Shown one piece after another: positions 37,840-46,700 of a stretch of DNA of 64,000 bases. The notes beneath the pieces were generated by a model. That model was not told the origin of the DNA. It saw only the letters and a program-made list of their open reading frames with translations, and made no database searches. Origin of the DNA: an uncultured Eubacteriales bacterium (GTDB lineage Bacteria; Bacillota; Clostridia; Peptostreptococcales; Anaerovoracaceae). Each line of letters begins with the position of its first letter. Position 1 is the first letter of the stretch. Made by a program: the position numbers and the translations under genes. The stretch spans positions 62,001-126,000 of the forward strand of contig CACYHR010000005.1 of the NCBI GenBank assembly GCA_902774265.1. Reading direction: 5' to 3'.

Positions 37840-37865
37840 TAAAACAGTAACAGGAGGAAAATGCA

Positions 37866-38018
37866 ATGGCAGAAGAAAAGAAACTGGAAGATCTTAAGGA
37901 GATGGAAGAAGCTAAAAAGCTTGCTGATGATGAACTCAACGAAGATGATCTCGATGAAATCTGCGGAGGCGCCGACAGAATTCGCGGCAATAAAGTCAAT
38001 AAAAGCACTTTCAAATAA
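37866..38018 (+). CDS. Very short peptide precursor with a double-glycine leader (peptide 2)
   Basis: 50 residues starting MAEEKKLEDLKEM. A charged, helix-prone leader ends in LNEDDLDEICGG (residues 24-35), then a 15-residue basic product beginning ADRIRG. The start follows ACAGGAGG, 26 bases after the protease stop codon, so it is in the protease operon. The leader resembles peptide 1 in pattern (L-x-x-D-x-L-x-x-[IV]-x-G-G). Size and basic core suggest a signalling peptide or small exported peptide; no exporter is nearby. Confidence 0.65.
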   Translation: MAEEKKLEDLKEMEEAKKLADDELNEDDLDEICGGADRIRGNKVNKSTFK

Positions 38019-38020
38019 AA

Positions 38021-38491
38021 ATGGCTTTACATATTGTACTGGTAGAACCTGAGATCCCGCCTAATACAGGCAATATTGCCAGAACTGCGGCTGCGACTGA
38101 CAGTGTACTGCATCTGGTAAAACCGCTTGGTTTCAGGCTGGATGAGAAAAGTCTTCGCAGGGCAGGACTCGATTACTGGCCGTATGTCACGCTTGAGGTG
38201 CATGAGAATCTGGAAGAATTCCTGGAGAAATATTCAGACAGGCGTATGTGGCTTGCGACAACAAAAGGTCCACGCTTATATACCGAGGCTGAGTTCAGGG
38301 ATGAAGACATGATACTGTTCGGACGTGAAACAGCGGGACTTCCGAGGGATCTGATCGAAGCACGCCGGGATATGGCTATACGGATACCAATGAGCAGAGA
38401 CACCAGATTAAGGTCTTTCAATCTGTCTAATGCCGCCAATATAGTGCTGTTTGAAGCGCTGCGGCAGCTGGGATTCCCGGGACTTGAATAG
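38021..38491 (+). CDS. trmL: tRNA (cytidine/uridine-34 2'-O)-methyltransferase
   Basis: 156 residues, SPOUT-fold methyltransferase of full length. PEIPPNTGNIART at the N-terminus, GRETAGLP in the knot and LSNAANIVLFEALRQ at the C-terminus define TrmL/CspR. It methylates the 2'-OH of the wobble nucleotide in leucine tRNAs using S-adenosylmethionine. It begins two bases after peptide 2 without an evident ribosome site of its own, so it is read through from the upstream genes. Confidence 0.93.
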   Translation: MALHIVLVEPEIPPNTGNIARTAAATDSVLHLVKPLGFRLDEKSLRRAGLDYWPYVTLEVHENLEEFLEKYSDRRMWLATTKGPRLYTEAEFRDEDMILFGRETAGLPRDLIEARRDMAIRIPMSRDTRLRSFNLSNAANIVLFEALRQLGFPGLE

Positions 38492-38571
38492 ATAAGATAA
38501 TCGGTCAATCATTTCATAATCATCCTCAATATGATGCGCCACAGACGATTCTGATAATGATGGGATACATG

Positions 38572-39579
38572 TTAGCTTCGTTCAGATGCCGCGCCGGCGA
38601 TTACGCAAACTATTATTATAGCTGCACCGGCCATTCCGGCAGGTGAAAGTGTTTCACCCAGAAGTATGTATGAAAAGACTGCTGTCATCACCGGGCAGAG
38701 ACTTTGAAGAAGAGAAACCGTGCGCTCACTGATTCTGGTTAGGGCAAGGTTCTGCATCAGGTAGCCCAGGAATGTGCACATAATGGCAAGGTAAATGATT
38801 ATTGCCCAGGCGGCAGGCGTGGTATTGCTCAGGTGCAGGCCGCCTTCGAAGAAGGCTGCGCCCGCGAGGGCGAGGGCTGCGGAGCAGCCGGCCTGCAGCG
38901 CAGTCAGGCTTATCGGATCGATTGGCTCAGTTTGATCATCTGACTTAGCTATTTCACTGACTGTATTTTCACTGTCAGCAGATTTCGGATCTGTATGACT
39001 GTCGATTCCGAGGAATCTCTGACTAAGTACAAGAGTAACAGCCATGAGGATGGCTGCACATATAGCGACGATTTCTCCGATCCCGAATCCGGAAAGACCG
39101 CCGCGTACACATAGCAGATACATACCTGGCAGCACAAGGATCTGTATAAGGATCAGCTGCCATTTATAATGCTTTCTGAATAATATAAATGCAAATGCCG
39201 GAGTGATGATTACAGACAGAGACCTCAGAAACGCAACGGATGTTGCATCTGTCAGTGCGAGTGCGACATTGTTGAGAAGGTAGCTCATTCCGATGAACAA
39301 ACCCGGGAATAACCATGTTCTTACCTGTGCAGTCTTCAAAGTATGAATGATGCGTTTACGGAACAGTATGAAGATCGTAATAAAGGCAATAGAATATCTT
39401 ACTGACATCATGCTGTAGACAGGAGTGACTTCAAAAGCGATTTTTGATATAGGGTCGCCGAATCCGTAGACTGCAGATTGCAGTATGATAAGAGCCTCCG
39501 GCCATCCCGGACGATAAGCGGATACTCCTGTTCCTTTATTTGCAGATGTTTTATTTCCCGGCAACTGTTTATCTTTCAT
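38572..39579 (-). CDS. EamA/DMT-family transporter
   Basis: 335 residues with about ten hydrophobic segments in two EamA repeats, separated by a hydrophilic Ser/Asp/Glu/Thr-rich loop near residues 190-220. PVYSMMSVRYSIAF and the C-terminal ILLGETLSPAGMAGA segment are typical. Such proteins usually export amino acids or related metabolites through the inner membrane; the substrate cannot be told. It converges on trmL. The ribosome site is weak. A perfect TGTATAC palindrome lies about 105 bases upstream. Confidence 0.87.
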   Translation of the reverse strand: MKDKQLPGNKTSANKGTGVSAYRPGWPEALIILQSAVYGFGDPISKIAFEVTPVYSMMSVRYSIAFITIFILFRKRIIHTLKTAQVRTWLFPGLFIGMSYLLNNVALALTDATSVAFLRSLSVIITPAFAFILFRKHYKWQLILIQILVLPGMYLLCVRGGLSGFGIGEIVAICAAILMAVTLVLSQRFLGIDSHTDPKSADSENTVSEIAKSDDQTEPIDPISLTALQAGCSAALALAGAAFFEGGLHLSNTTPAAWAIIIYLAIMCTFLGYLMQNLALTRISERTVSLLQSLCPVMTAVFSYILLGETLSPAGMAGAAIIIVCVIAGAASERS

Positions 39580-39683
39580 ATTTTTTATTTATTGTGATTT
39601 CTAAAAACAGATTCATTCTTTCGATATATTGAACAGGTCAGTTTTTTTTGACTTCGATCGATGGACGAATTGCAATAATTAAG

Positions 39684-39713
39684 AGTGTATACCCGGCAAA
39701 GCTTGTATACACT
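39684..39713. promoter_or_regulatory. Palindromic operator candidate upstream of the EamA gene
   Basis: AGTGTATAC (39684-39692) and GTATACACT (39705-39713) form a perfect inverted repeat with a 12-base spacer. The TGTATAC core is common in GntR-family operators. No such regulator gene is in the window. The rest of 39580-39917 shows no gene. Confidence 0.45.
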
Positions 39714-39917
39714 TTGAATAAGTACATAATAGCATAATACTCGTAACAATTCAGCAATCGGCCGGCACAAAATACGGTTAGTTACAATTCAGCATTCGGC
39801 GAAGAGAAGATGCAATACACGAGTACGCAGCGCGTAGTTATATGTTAGAATAAAACACAGAGGATGATTCGCTTATCATTCAGGCGCTAATAAAAGGCTT
39901 GGACAGGAGGTTTTACA

Positions 39918-40322
39918 ATGAAGAAGAGAATGGCAGCTATAATCAGCGTATTTATCGCAATTCTAATGCTCACATCGATCCCGTTTGTTTCATATGCTTC
40001 TTCCATAACGCTGGAAAAATACATCAAAAATGATAAGGAAGCATATCGCGTAATAAAAAATGAAGCAAAGGCCTACGGTGTAAAAATAAAGTTCAAAGGA
40101 AATACTGTTATCTATACTTATGACCTGAAAGGAAAGTTCTCAAAAAAACAGGCTTTTTCCGCATGCATGAAAAAAGCGATCAAAAAAGCACTGAAGAAAA
40201 ACAAAAAAGAGTACACTGGTGAATGCAAAAAACTGCGCAAAAAAACAGGCATCAAGGGAATTAAGATAGTTGTACAGTACACTTACAAAGGGAAAAAGAT
40301 TGTTTCGAGGACGTTTAAATAA
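39918..40322 (+). CDS. Small secreted lysine-rich protein of unknown function
   Basis: 134 residues. Signal peptide at 1-27 (AAIISVFIAILML, cut after SYAS). The mature part is about 105 residues, strongly basic, with a beta-strand pattern (KFKGNTVIYTYDLKG ... IKIVVQYTYKGKKIVS) similar to the small DUF4854-type extracellular proteins of Firmicutes, though I cannot confirm the family. One Cys pair is present. Start follows ACAGGAGG. Repeat copy B begins six bases after its stop codon. Confidence 0.7.
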   Translation: MKKRMAAIISVFIAILMLTSIPFVSYASSITLEKYIKNDKEAYRVIKNEAKAYGVKIKFKGNTVIYTYDLKGKFSKKQAFSACMKKAIKKALKKNKKEYTGECKKLRKKTGIKGIKIVVQYTYKGKKIVSRTFK

Positions 40323-40328
40323 GCCAAA

Positions 40329-40421
40329 TGAGAGCATCAGTGGGGGATTGTTACCCACCACTGATGGTCGAAAATGGAACCCGCCGCCTAAGAGGCGGGG
40401 GACATCCGGTGTCTGTTATAT
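40329..40421 (-). repeat. Copy B of the two-hairpin repeat element (93 bp)
   Basis: Reverse complement of 20478-20571 except for one base missing in the C run. It fills the space between the small secreted gene and the fumarase alpha gene, ending 20 bases before the latter's ATG. A 20-base piece of its end recurs at 41339-41358 in the same orientation, so fumarase alpha is bounded by directly repeated element ends. Confidence 0.75.
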
Positions 40422-40441
40422 AATCAGGAGTGTTTTGATAT

Positions 40442-41359
40442 ATGGATAAGGAACTGAGAAACAGATTTGTGGACATAGTCGCTGATTTTACCGCGACGAC
40501 CGGTATTTATCTGCCGGACGATGTGGAAATGAAGCTGCGTGAGCTTGCAGCAGAAGAATCGCGGTCTGAAGCAAAAACGATGTATGAGTGCATACTGAGA
40601 AATATTGAAGAGGCCGCCGGGCTGGGAAGACCGCTATGTCAGGATACAGGTGTTCTTCAGTTCTTTGCCGGGGTCGGGACAGGTTTTCCGTATATGGATG
40701 AGATAGGATCTGTTATTAAAGAAGCCACGGTAAAATCGACTCTCGAAACACCGCTGAGACCTAATGTAGTAGAGCCTCTCGGCGAACATAATACCGGGAC
40801 CAATGAAGGCTATGGAGCTCCTTATATACAATACGATCTGATCCCGGGCAGTTCAGATCTCAGACTCAGGCTTTATATGGCCGGCGGAGGGTGTTCCCTG
40901 CCCGGACGTAGCAAGGTGCTCATGCCGCTTGAGGGAATAGAGGGAATCAGGAGATTTGTCTATGAAACGGTTGTTGAATGGGGCGCGAATGCATGTCCGC
41001 CGCTGATGATCGGGATCGGACTGGGGACATGCGCAGAGACTTCAGCGCTGCTTTCCAAAATGGCTCTTCTGAGGCCGATCGGCACACATTCATCATATCC
41101 AAAAGTCGCGGAACTCGAGGATGAGATCCGAAGCGATCTTGACTCAATAGGAATTGCTCCTCTCGGATTCGGAGGATCGAAAACCGTTCTGGGAGTGAAT
41201 ATTGAGGCTGCAGGGCATCATCCTGCGACTCTGGGGGTCGGTATAACCACCGGATGCTGGGCCACCCGGCGCGGCGAGATCATTATACATGATGATCTCT
41301 CTGTTGATATCATTTCTCACAGACGGCTAAAGTCAGGTGACATCCGGTGTCTGTTATAA
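40442..41359 (+). CDS. Class I fumarate hydratase / L(+)-tartrate dehydratase, alpha subunit
   Basis: 305 residues, the N-terminal subunit of two-subunit iron-sulfur hydratases. Conserved Cys lie in PLCQDTGVLQFF, AGGGCSLPG and WGANACPPLMIGIG, the expected 4Fe-4S ligands. With the beta subunit it hydrates fumarate to malate, or dehydrates tartrate or another C4 acid. Start follows TCAGGAG. The last seven codons (GDIRCLL) and most of the stop are formed by the 20-base repeat end at 41339, so the native C-terminus may have been replaced. Confidence 0.87.
   Translation: MDKELRNRFVDIVADFTATTGIYLPDDVEMKLRELAAEESRSEAKTMYECILRNIEEAAGLGRPLCQDTGVLQFFAGVGTGFPYMDEIGSVIKEATVKSTLETPLRPNVVEPLGEHNTGTNEGYGAPYIQYDLIPGSSDLRLRLYMAGGGCSLPGRSKVLMPLEGIEGIRRFVYETVVEWGANACPPLMIGIGLGTCAETSALLSKMALLRPIGTHSSYPKVAELEDEIRSDLDSIGIAPLGFGGSKTVLGVNIEAAGHHPATLGVGITTGCWATRRGEIIIHDDLSVDIISHRRLKSGDIRCLL
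41339..41358 (+). repeat. Fragment D: 20-bp end of the repeat element within the fumarase alpha C-terminus
   Basis: GACATCCGGTGTCTGTTATA is identical to 40401-40420, the end of copy B, and in the same orientation. Confidence 0.8.
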
Positions 41360-41492
41360 ATATTATTTGAAATTATTATAAATAAATGCGTCTGAATTGC
41401 CGGTTTCGGCGGGAGAATGGTTAAGGCGAAAGACCTGAGAAAGTTTTTTTTGACTTCATCGGTGTCCTTTGCCGGAAAGGCGAATTATATAA

Positions 41493-42107
41493 ATGAAAAA
41501 AATACTGACAACTCCGATCAGCTATGAGCAGATTAGAGATCTGAGGACGGGCGATACAGTTTATCTGAGCGGGATGCTGGCGACATGCCGTGACGCCGGT
41601 CATAAGCGTGTGCTTGAAGAAGGTATTATGCCGCGAGAATTCGAGTTCAGAGATGGTGCTATTTTTCATGCCGGCCCGATTGTCGGAACCGATGAGAACG
41701 GAAAGAAATATATGGTCTCGATAGGACCGACGACCAGCCGCCGAATGGAAAAGCTTGAAGCGGATTTTATTGAAAAGACCGGTGTAAGGCTGATAATCGG
41801 AAAGGGCGGCATGATGAAGGATACGGCCGAAGCCTGCAGAAAATACGGTGCTGTTCACTGCGCTTTTCCGGGAGGATGCGCTGTTGTAGCAGCTCTGGAT
41901 GTCGAAGAAATCACCGGATGTGAATGGGAGGATCTCGGTATGCCGGAAGCCCTCTGGATAATGAGAGTGAAAGAATTCGGACCGCTTGTAGTGTCTGTTG
42001 ATACCGAAGGAAATAATCTCTTCGATGAACGTAAGCAGCTGTTCAGACAACGTATGCACTGCATTTTGGGAGACGAGGTATCCTTGCCCGATAATTTGGA
42101 TGTATGA
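41493..42107 (+). CDS. Class I fumarate hydratase / L(+)-tartrate dehydratase, beta subunit
   Basis: 204 residues of the Fumerase_C family. LSGMLATCRDAGHKR, IGPTTSRRMEK and GKGGM are the substrate-binding signatures; the active-site region lies around FPGGCAVV. It pairs with the alpha subunit encoded 133 bases upstream. The gap between subunit genes is unusually wide and contains the repeat fragment end. It overlaps the promoter of the T7SS locus at its 3' end. Confidence 0.88.
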   Translation: MKKILTTPISYEQIRDLRTGDTVYLSGMLATCRDAGHKRVLEEGIMPREFEFRDGAIFHAGPIVGTDENGKKYMVSIGPTTSRRMEKLEADFIEKTGVRLIIGKGGMMKDTAEACRKYGAVHCAFPGGCAVVAALDVEEITGCEWEDLGMPEALWIMRVKEFGPLVVSVDTEGNNLFDERKQLFRQRMHCILGDEVSLPDNLDV

Positions 42108-42125
42108 TGATAGCTATGTTATACT
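42096..42125 (+). promoter_or_regulatory. Promoter candidate of the T7SS locus
   Basis: TTGGAT (42096-42101), 18-base spacer, TATACT (42120-42125), within and just after the end of the fumarase beta gene and about 15 bases before the likely transcript start of the first FHA gene. Confidence 0.5.
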
Positions 42126-42146
42126 ATGTTAAATAGGTGAAAAGAT

Positions 42147-43256
42147 ATGAATGATTACAAAGCCAGAAAACCACTGGCGGTTTTTTCAAACAGAAAAACA
42201 AGCATGCAGATCTACGGTTTGCCTGCTGTGCTCGGAAGGAATAACAACGAAGTAGATGCTTATATATTCCACGAGAGCATCAGCCGAAGGCACTGCCTTA
42301 TTGACTGTGTTGAAGGACGTTTTGTTCTGCAGGATCTCGGGTCTACATATGGGACTGAAATCAACGGCACAAGGCTTGATCCTCAGAAAAAATACTATCT
42401 CAATAACGGGGATAAAGTGAAGCTGGGGAGTGTTAAGCTCAGCTTCAGCGCAAGCGAAGCTGAATTGATTAATTATATACAGCAGAACAGAAATCCTGAG
42501 AACGCCAATACGAGGGATACTGCTGACGGATCATTCCCTGAATATAAAAAGGTGTTCGTCGATGCCAGGGAGCTCAGCCCTTATGAATATGATGAGAGGG
42601 ACGTAATCACAATAGACTGCGGACTTCGCGGCACATCCGGACAGACGAACTATTCAAGGGATCTTTATACCAAAGAAAAGAGTACGGATTTCTCCGGGTC
42701 AACAGGCGATGCCGGATCATTTGAGCACAGAACAAATGACGATAATCGTGAGCCTGAGAATGATCCGTTCAGAACACAGTATATCGAGATTCCGTATTCC
42801 GAACAGCTGGATGGAGATTATCGTAATTCCGGTGCTACCGATATGGAAGAGGATATAGAAGGTACTGTAATTCTGGATCATATCGGTATCCCTGATGCGG
42901 ATATCTTCAATCAGCCGACCGGGCAGCCTGAAATCATGAAAAAAAAGCATATGCGGCTCACGTGGAAAAACCCGGAGTCGGGAGAGACAAAACAGGCTGA
43001 TGCAAAGGCCTTTCCATACCGGATAGGAAGAAACAGCAGAGACAATGATCTGGTGCTGCCTGTAAAAGGTATAAGCAGAAGACACATTACGGTGCATGAG
43101 AGAGATGGTGAATTTTTCATAGTAGATGAGGATTCGACCAATGGCGTCAAGCTTAACGGAATAAAGATAGATCCCCGCCAGGAGACAGGAGTCTCTGACG
43201 GAGACCGGATCAGGATAGCCGGTACGGATTTAATTATTCAGATTACAGAGGAATGA
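42147..43256 (+). CDS. Twin-FHA-domain protein of the T7SS locus
   Basis: 369 residues. FHA domain 1 covers about 20-100 (GRNNNE, SISRRHCLI, STYGTEINGT); FHA domain 2 about 285-365 (GRNSRDND, GISRRHITV, STNGVKLNGI). Both keep the Arg, Ser and Asn/Thr that bind phosphothreonine. The link is acidic and disordered and contains EGTVILDH, a Thr with Leu at +3, the type of site FHA domains recognise when phosphorylated. It probably scaffolds phosphorylated partners made by the two Ser/Thr kinases of the locus. First gene of the locus; its stop overlaps the next start (ATGA). Confidence 0.87.
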   Translation: MNDYKARKPLAVFSNRKTSMQIYGLPAVLGRNNNEVDAYIFHESISRRHCLIDCVEGRFVLQDLGSTYGTEINGTRLDPQKKYYLNNGDKVKLGSVKLSFSASEAELINYIQQNRNPENANTRDTADGSFPEYKKVFVDARELSPYEYDERDVITIDCGLRGTSGQTNYSRDLYTKEKSTDFSGSTGDAGSFEHRTNDDNREPENDPFRTQYIEIPYSEQLDGDYRNSGATDMEEDIEGTVILDHIGIPDADIFNQPTGQPEIMKKKHMRLTWKNPESGETKQADAKAFPYRIGRNSRDNDLVLPVKGISRRHITVHERDGEFFIVDEDSTNGVKLNGIKIDPRQETGVSDGDRIRIAGTDLIIQITEE

Positions 43257-43747
43257 TTATGGAACTGAAATTTTGCGGAAGATGCGGGACAAAACTGGTA
43301 AATGGTGCCAGCTTTTGCGGAGGCTGCGGGGCGCCGATACCAAAATTTACACCTGACTCAGATTCTGCCCCGGCATCAAATAATGAATACAGATCAAATA
43401 TGATGTCAGGTTCAGAACATGATCAGAACAGAGATCTGTCAGGAAGACTCAGGCAGTCGTTCGACAGCTATTTTAATCAAGAAGGTACCGGTCTGCTGGT
43501 CAATCAGAGAGTCACTGCTTCAGGGTCAGTAAACGGAAATGCAAATGTAAAAAGAGGTGAATTGTTCCTGAATTCTGAAGAAAAAAAGAGAGGATCGGTC
43601 AAGGTCCTTGATTTCGGGACGGGGCAGAGATTCAGCATTAACATTCCCCCGGGAATGAATGCCGGAGACAGCATAATAGTGAGAGGAACGGGACTGAAGG
43701 ATCCGGTATTCGGGACTGATTGTGAGATAGAATTGACAGTATTCTGA
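43253..43747 (+). CDS. Zinc-ribbon protein with a DnaJ-C-like beta domain
   Basis: 164 residues. An N-terminal zinc ribbon (CGRCGTKL ... CGGCGAP, four Cys) is followed by a disordered stretch and a C-terminal domain with the pattern SINIPPGMNAGDSIIVRGTG, like the substrate-binding beta domain of DnaJ-type chaperones but without the J domain. Start codons at 43253 or 43259 are both possible; the first overlaps the upstream stop. Possibly an adaptor that presents unfolded substrates to the secretion ATPase (inference). Confidence 0.75.
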   Translation: MIMELKFCGRCGTKLVNGASFCGGCGAPIPKFTPDSDSAPASNNEYRSNMMSGSEHDQNRDLSGRLRQSFDSYFNQEGTGLLVNQRVTASGSVNGNANVKRGELFLNSEEKKRGSVKVLDFGTGQRFSINIPPGMNAGDSIIVRGTGLKDPVFGTDCEIELTVF

Positions 43748-43792
43748 CCGTCGTGGTTTTCATAGAGATGCAGTTCACAGGAGAGCTTATTC

Positions 43793-46700
43793 ATGAGTCT
43801 TATTTTATCGGTATATTCACAGAATGCATTCAAGGAATTCAACCTTCCGTCAATCAATAATTCTGATTATGAGATAACCATTCGCGAAGACTATTTCAGA
43901 CTGACTGAGGACATCCATATCAAACTTGAAGTTATGGATGAAGTGTGGAAGATCAGGACCGGCAGCGGTTACAGGCTGTTTGTAAAAGAACAGGCATATG
44001 ATAATGTTGAGCTGTCTGACAGACTGATGGTAAATATTGTTACTGCCGGGGGAGGCATGCTGACACTTATAGCTTCGTATGTCGAAGATCCTTTTCATGC
44101 GTTCAATAAATACCGTATAAGCGGTTTGAACGAGGTAACGATAGGCAGAGACAGAACAAATGATGTCGTATATGATTTCGGCGGAATGGTTGGACGCTCA
44201 CATGCTGTAATAATACGTGAGGGCAACAGGGTCATAATACAGAATAAGAGTGCTAACGGTATATATGTTAATTCTGCGAGAGTTGACGGAAGCGTTGAGC
44301 TGCAGTTCGGTGATTACATCAACATAATCGGCCTGCATATGGTATTCCTCGGTTCTCTGCTTGCGGTAGATAATAAAGCATCCGCAGTAAGTGTCAATGA
44401 CAGAAAACTTAAAAAGATAAATAAGTCCGAAATAGTAAGGACTGATAACAGAAATACGAGACTGATGTCTCCGGGCAAGACGGTTTACAGGAGATCGCCT
44501 AGATATGTTGAGGGTGTTCAGCACTCAAAGATAGATATCGAAGCTCCTCCGCAGCTGCCTCAGGAGAACAATCAGTCTTTATTTTTGACTATCGGACCAA
44601 CGCTGACTATGGCGCTGCCTATGGCACTCGGCTGCCTGTTGATGGTTTATTCTTATAAGAGCTCCGGCACTCAGACTACCAACTCGCTTTTCATGTATTC
44701 AGGTCTGGTAATGGCTGTTTCTTCGGCATTGATAGGGGTGATGTGGACTCTCATCAACAGGAGCCAGCAAAAGAAAGCTGCGGAGGCTATGAAGCAGCTT
44801 CGAAAGACCAGGTATGAGGAATATCTGTCAGATAAAGCTGAAGAGATACGGCATGAATACAAACGGACAGCGCAGAGTCTGATCGATAATTATCCGGATG
44901 CGTACAGCTGTGTCGGATACGATGAGAATTCAATCGAACTATGGAGCAGGAACTCATCACACGAGGACTTTCTCAGACACAGGATAGGCATGGGCGATGT
45001 GCCGTTTGAGATGGAAATAAATGTTCCGGCCGGTAAATTCAGTCTGTTTGATGATGATCTGACCGATGGTCCTGCAATTATCAAATCTGATTATTCAATT
45101 CTGAGGAATGTTCCTGTTACGGTTGATTTGCTCAAACACAAGCTGATAGGAATAGTCGGCGGCAAAGGCAAAAAAGGAGCGATAGAAATCGCCAGGCTGT
45201 TGAGTGCGCAGATTGCAGCAAACAACTGTTATACGGATGTAAAGCTTGTATATATATATGATAACGGTAAATCATCAGATGCTGATGAATGGGATTTTGC
45301 AAAATGGCTGCCTCATGTCTGGGCTGAGGACAGAAATACAAGATATGTGGCTTCAAATCGTGAAGAAGCAAATGATGTTTTTTACGAACTTGGAAATATA
45401 CTGCGTGCAAGGAGCGAGAACAGAGATCAGCATAAAAAAAGCGGCATTACCAAACCGTATTTCATACTCTTCCTCTCAGAACAGTCCATGATCGAAGGCT
45501 CTCTCTTCTCCAAATACATATTTGATGAAAATGATAATTTCGGTCTGACAACAGTGATACTGGCCGAAAGGTATGAGGATCTGCCTAACGGATGCGAGTT
45601 CATAATTGAGAATTCACAGACTTTCAAAGGCTATTATGAGACAGCTGCCGGAACAGGTCCTGATAAGGCTGTAGCATTCGATGCTGTTGACAGATTCAGT
45701 CTCGAGCGCTTTGCCAGAAAACTTTCCGGTCTTAAGGTGCTGGAAATCGAAACAGGCGGAGAGATTCCTTCGTCCCTGACATTTTTCGATATGATGGGGG
45801 TCAGCAGACCTGAGGATATTCCTGTAAGGGAATACTGGGCAAAGAGCAGGATATTTGAAAATATACGTGGACTTATAGGACAAAAGGCCGGCGGTGTTCC
45901 ATGTTATCTGGATGTTCATGAGAAATACCACGGACCGCACGGGCTGATTGCCGGTACTACCGGATCCGGCAAGAGTGAGACTTTGCAGACATACATTCTG
46001 TCGCTTGCAATAAACTACAGTCCTGATGATGTTGCATTTTTCATAATAGACTACAAGGGCGGAGGAATGGCTAATCTGTTTGACGGTCTGCCTCACATGG
46101 CAGGGCAGATATCCAATCTCTCCGGCAACCAGGTTCAGCGCGCGATGATCTCGATAAAAAGCGAGAACAGGCGCAGACAGAGGATATTCAACGACAACGG
46201 CGTAAACAATATAAACGCTTATACAAAGATGTTCAAGAACGGCGAGGCAGCGATTCCGGTTCCTCATCTGTTTATCATCATAGATGAGTTTGCAGAACTC
46301 AAAAGAGAAGAGCCGGAATTCATGCGTGAGCTTATCAGTGTAGCTCAGGTAGGTCGAAGTCTGGGCGTACATCTTATTCTTGCGACGCAAAAACCAAGCG
46401 GTACCGTAGACGATAATATCTGGAGCAATTCCAGATTCAGATTGTGCCTCAGAGTTCAGGATAAGCAGGACAGTATGGATATGCTCCACAAACCGGATGC
46501 CGCTTATATTACACAGGCGGGAAGATGCTATCTGCAGGTGGGTAATGACGAGCTTTATGAGCTCTTCCAGTCAGGCTACAGCGGGGCTGCATATGATGCC
46601 TCAAATTACGAGGACAGTGCTGATGTAGCGAAACTTATAAATCTGCCGGGAAAGGTCGATATGACCGGAAACACTATAAGGCAGGCACACAGGAAAAACG

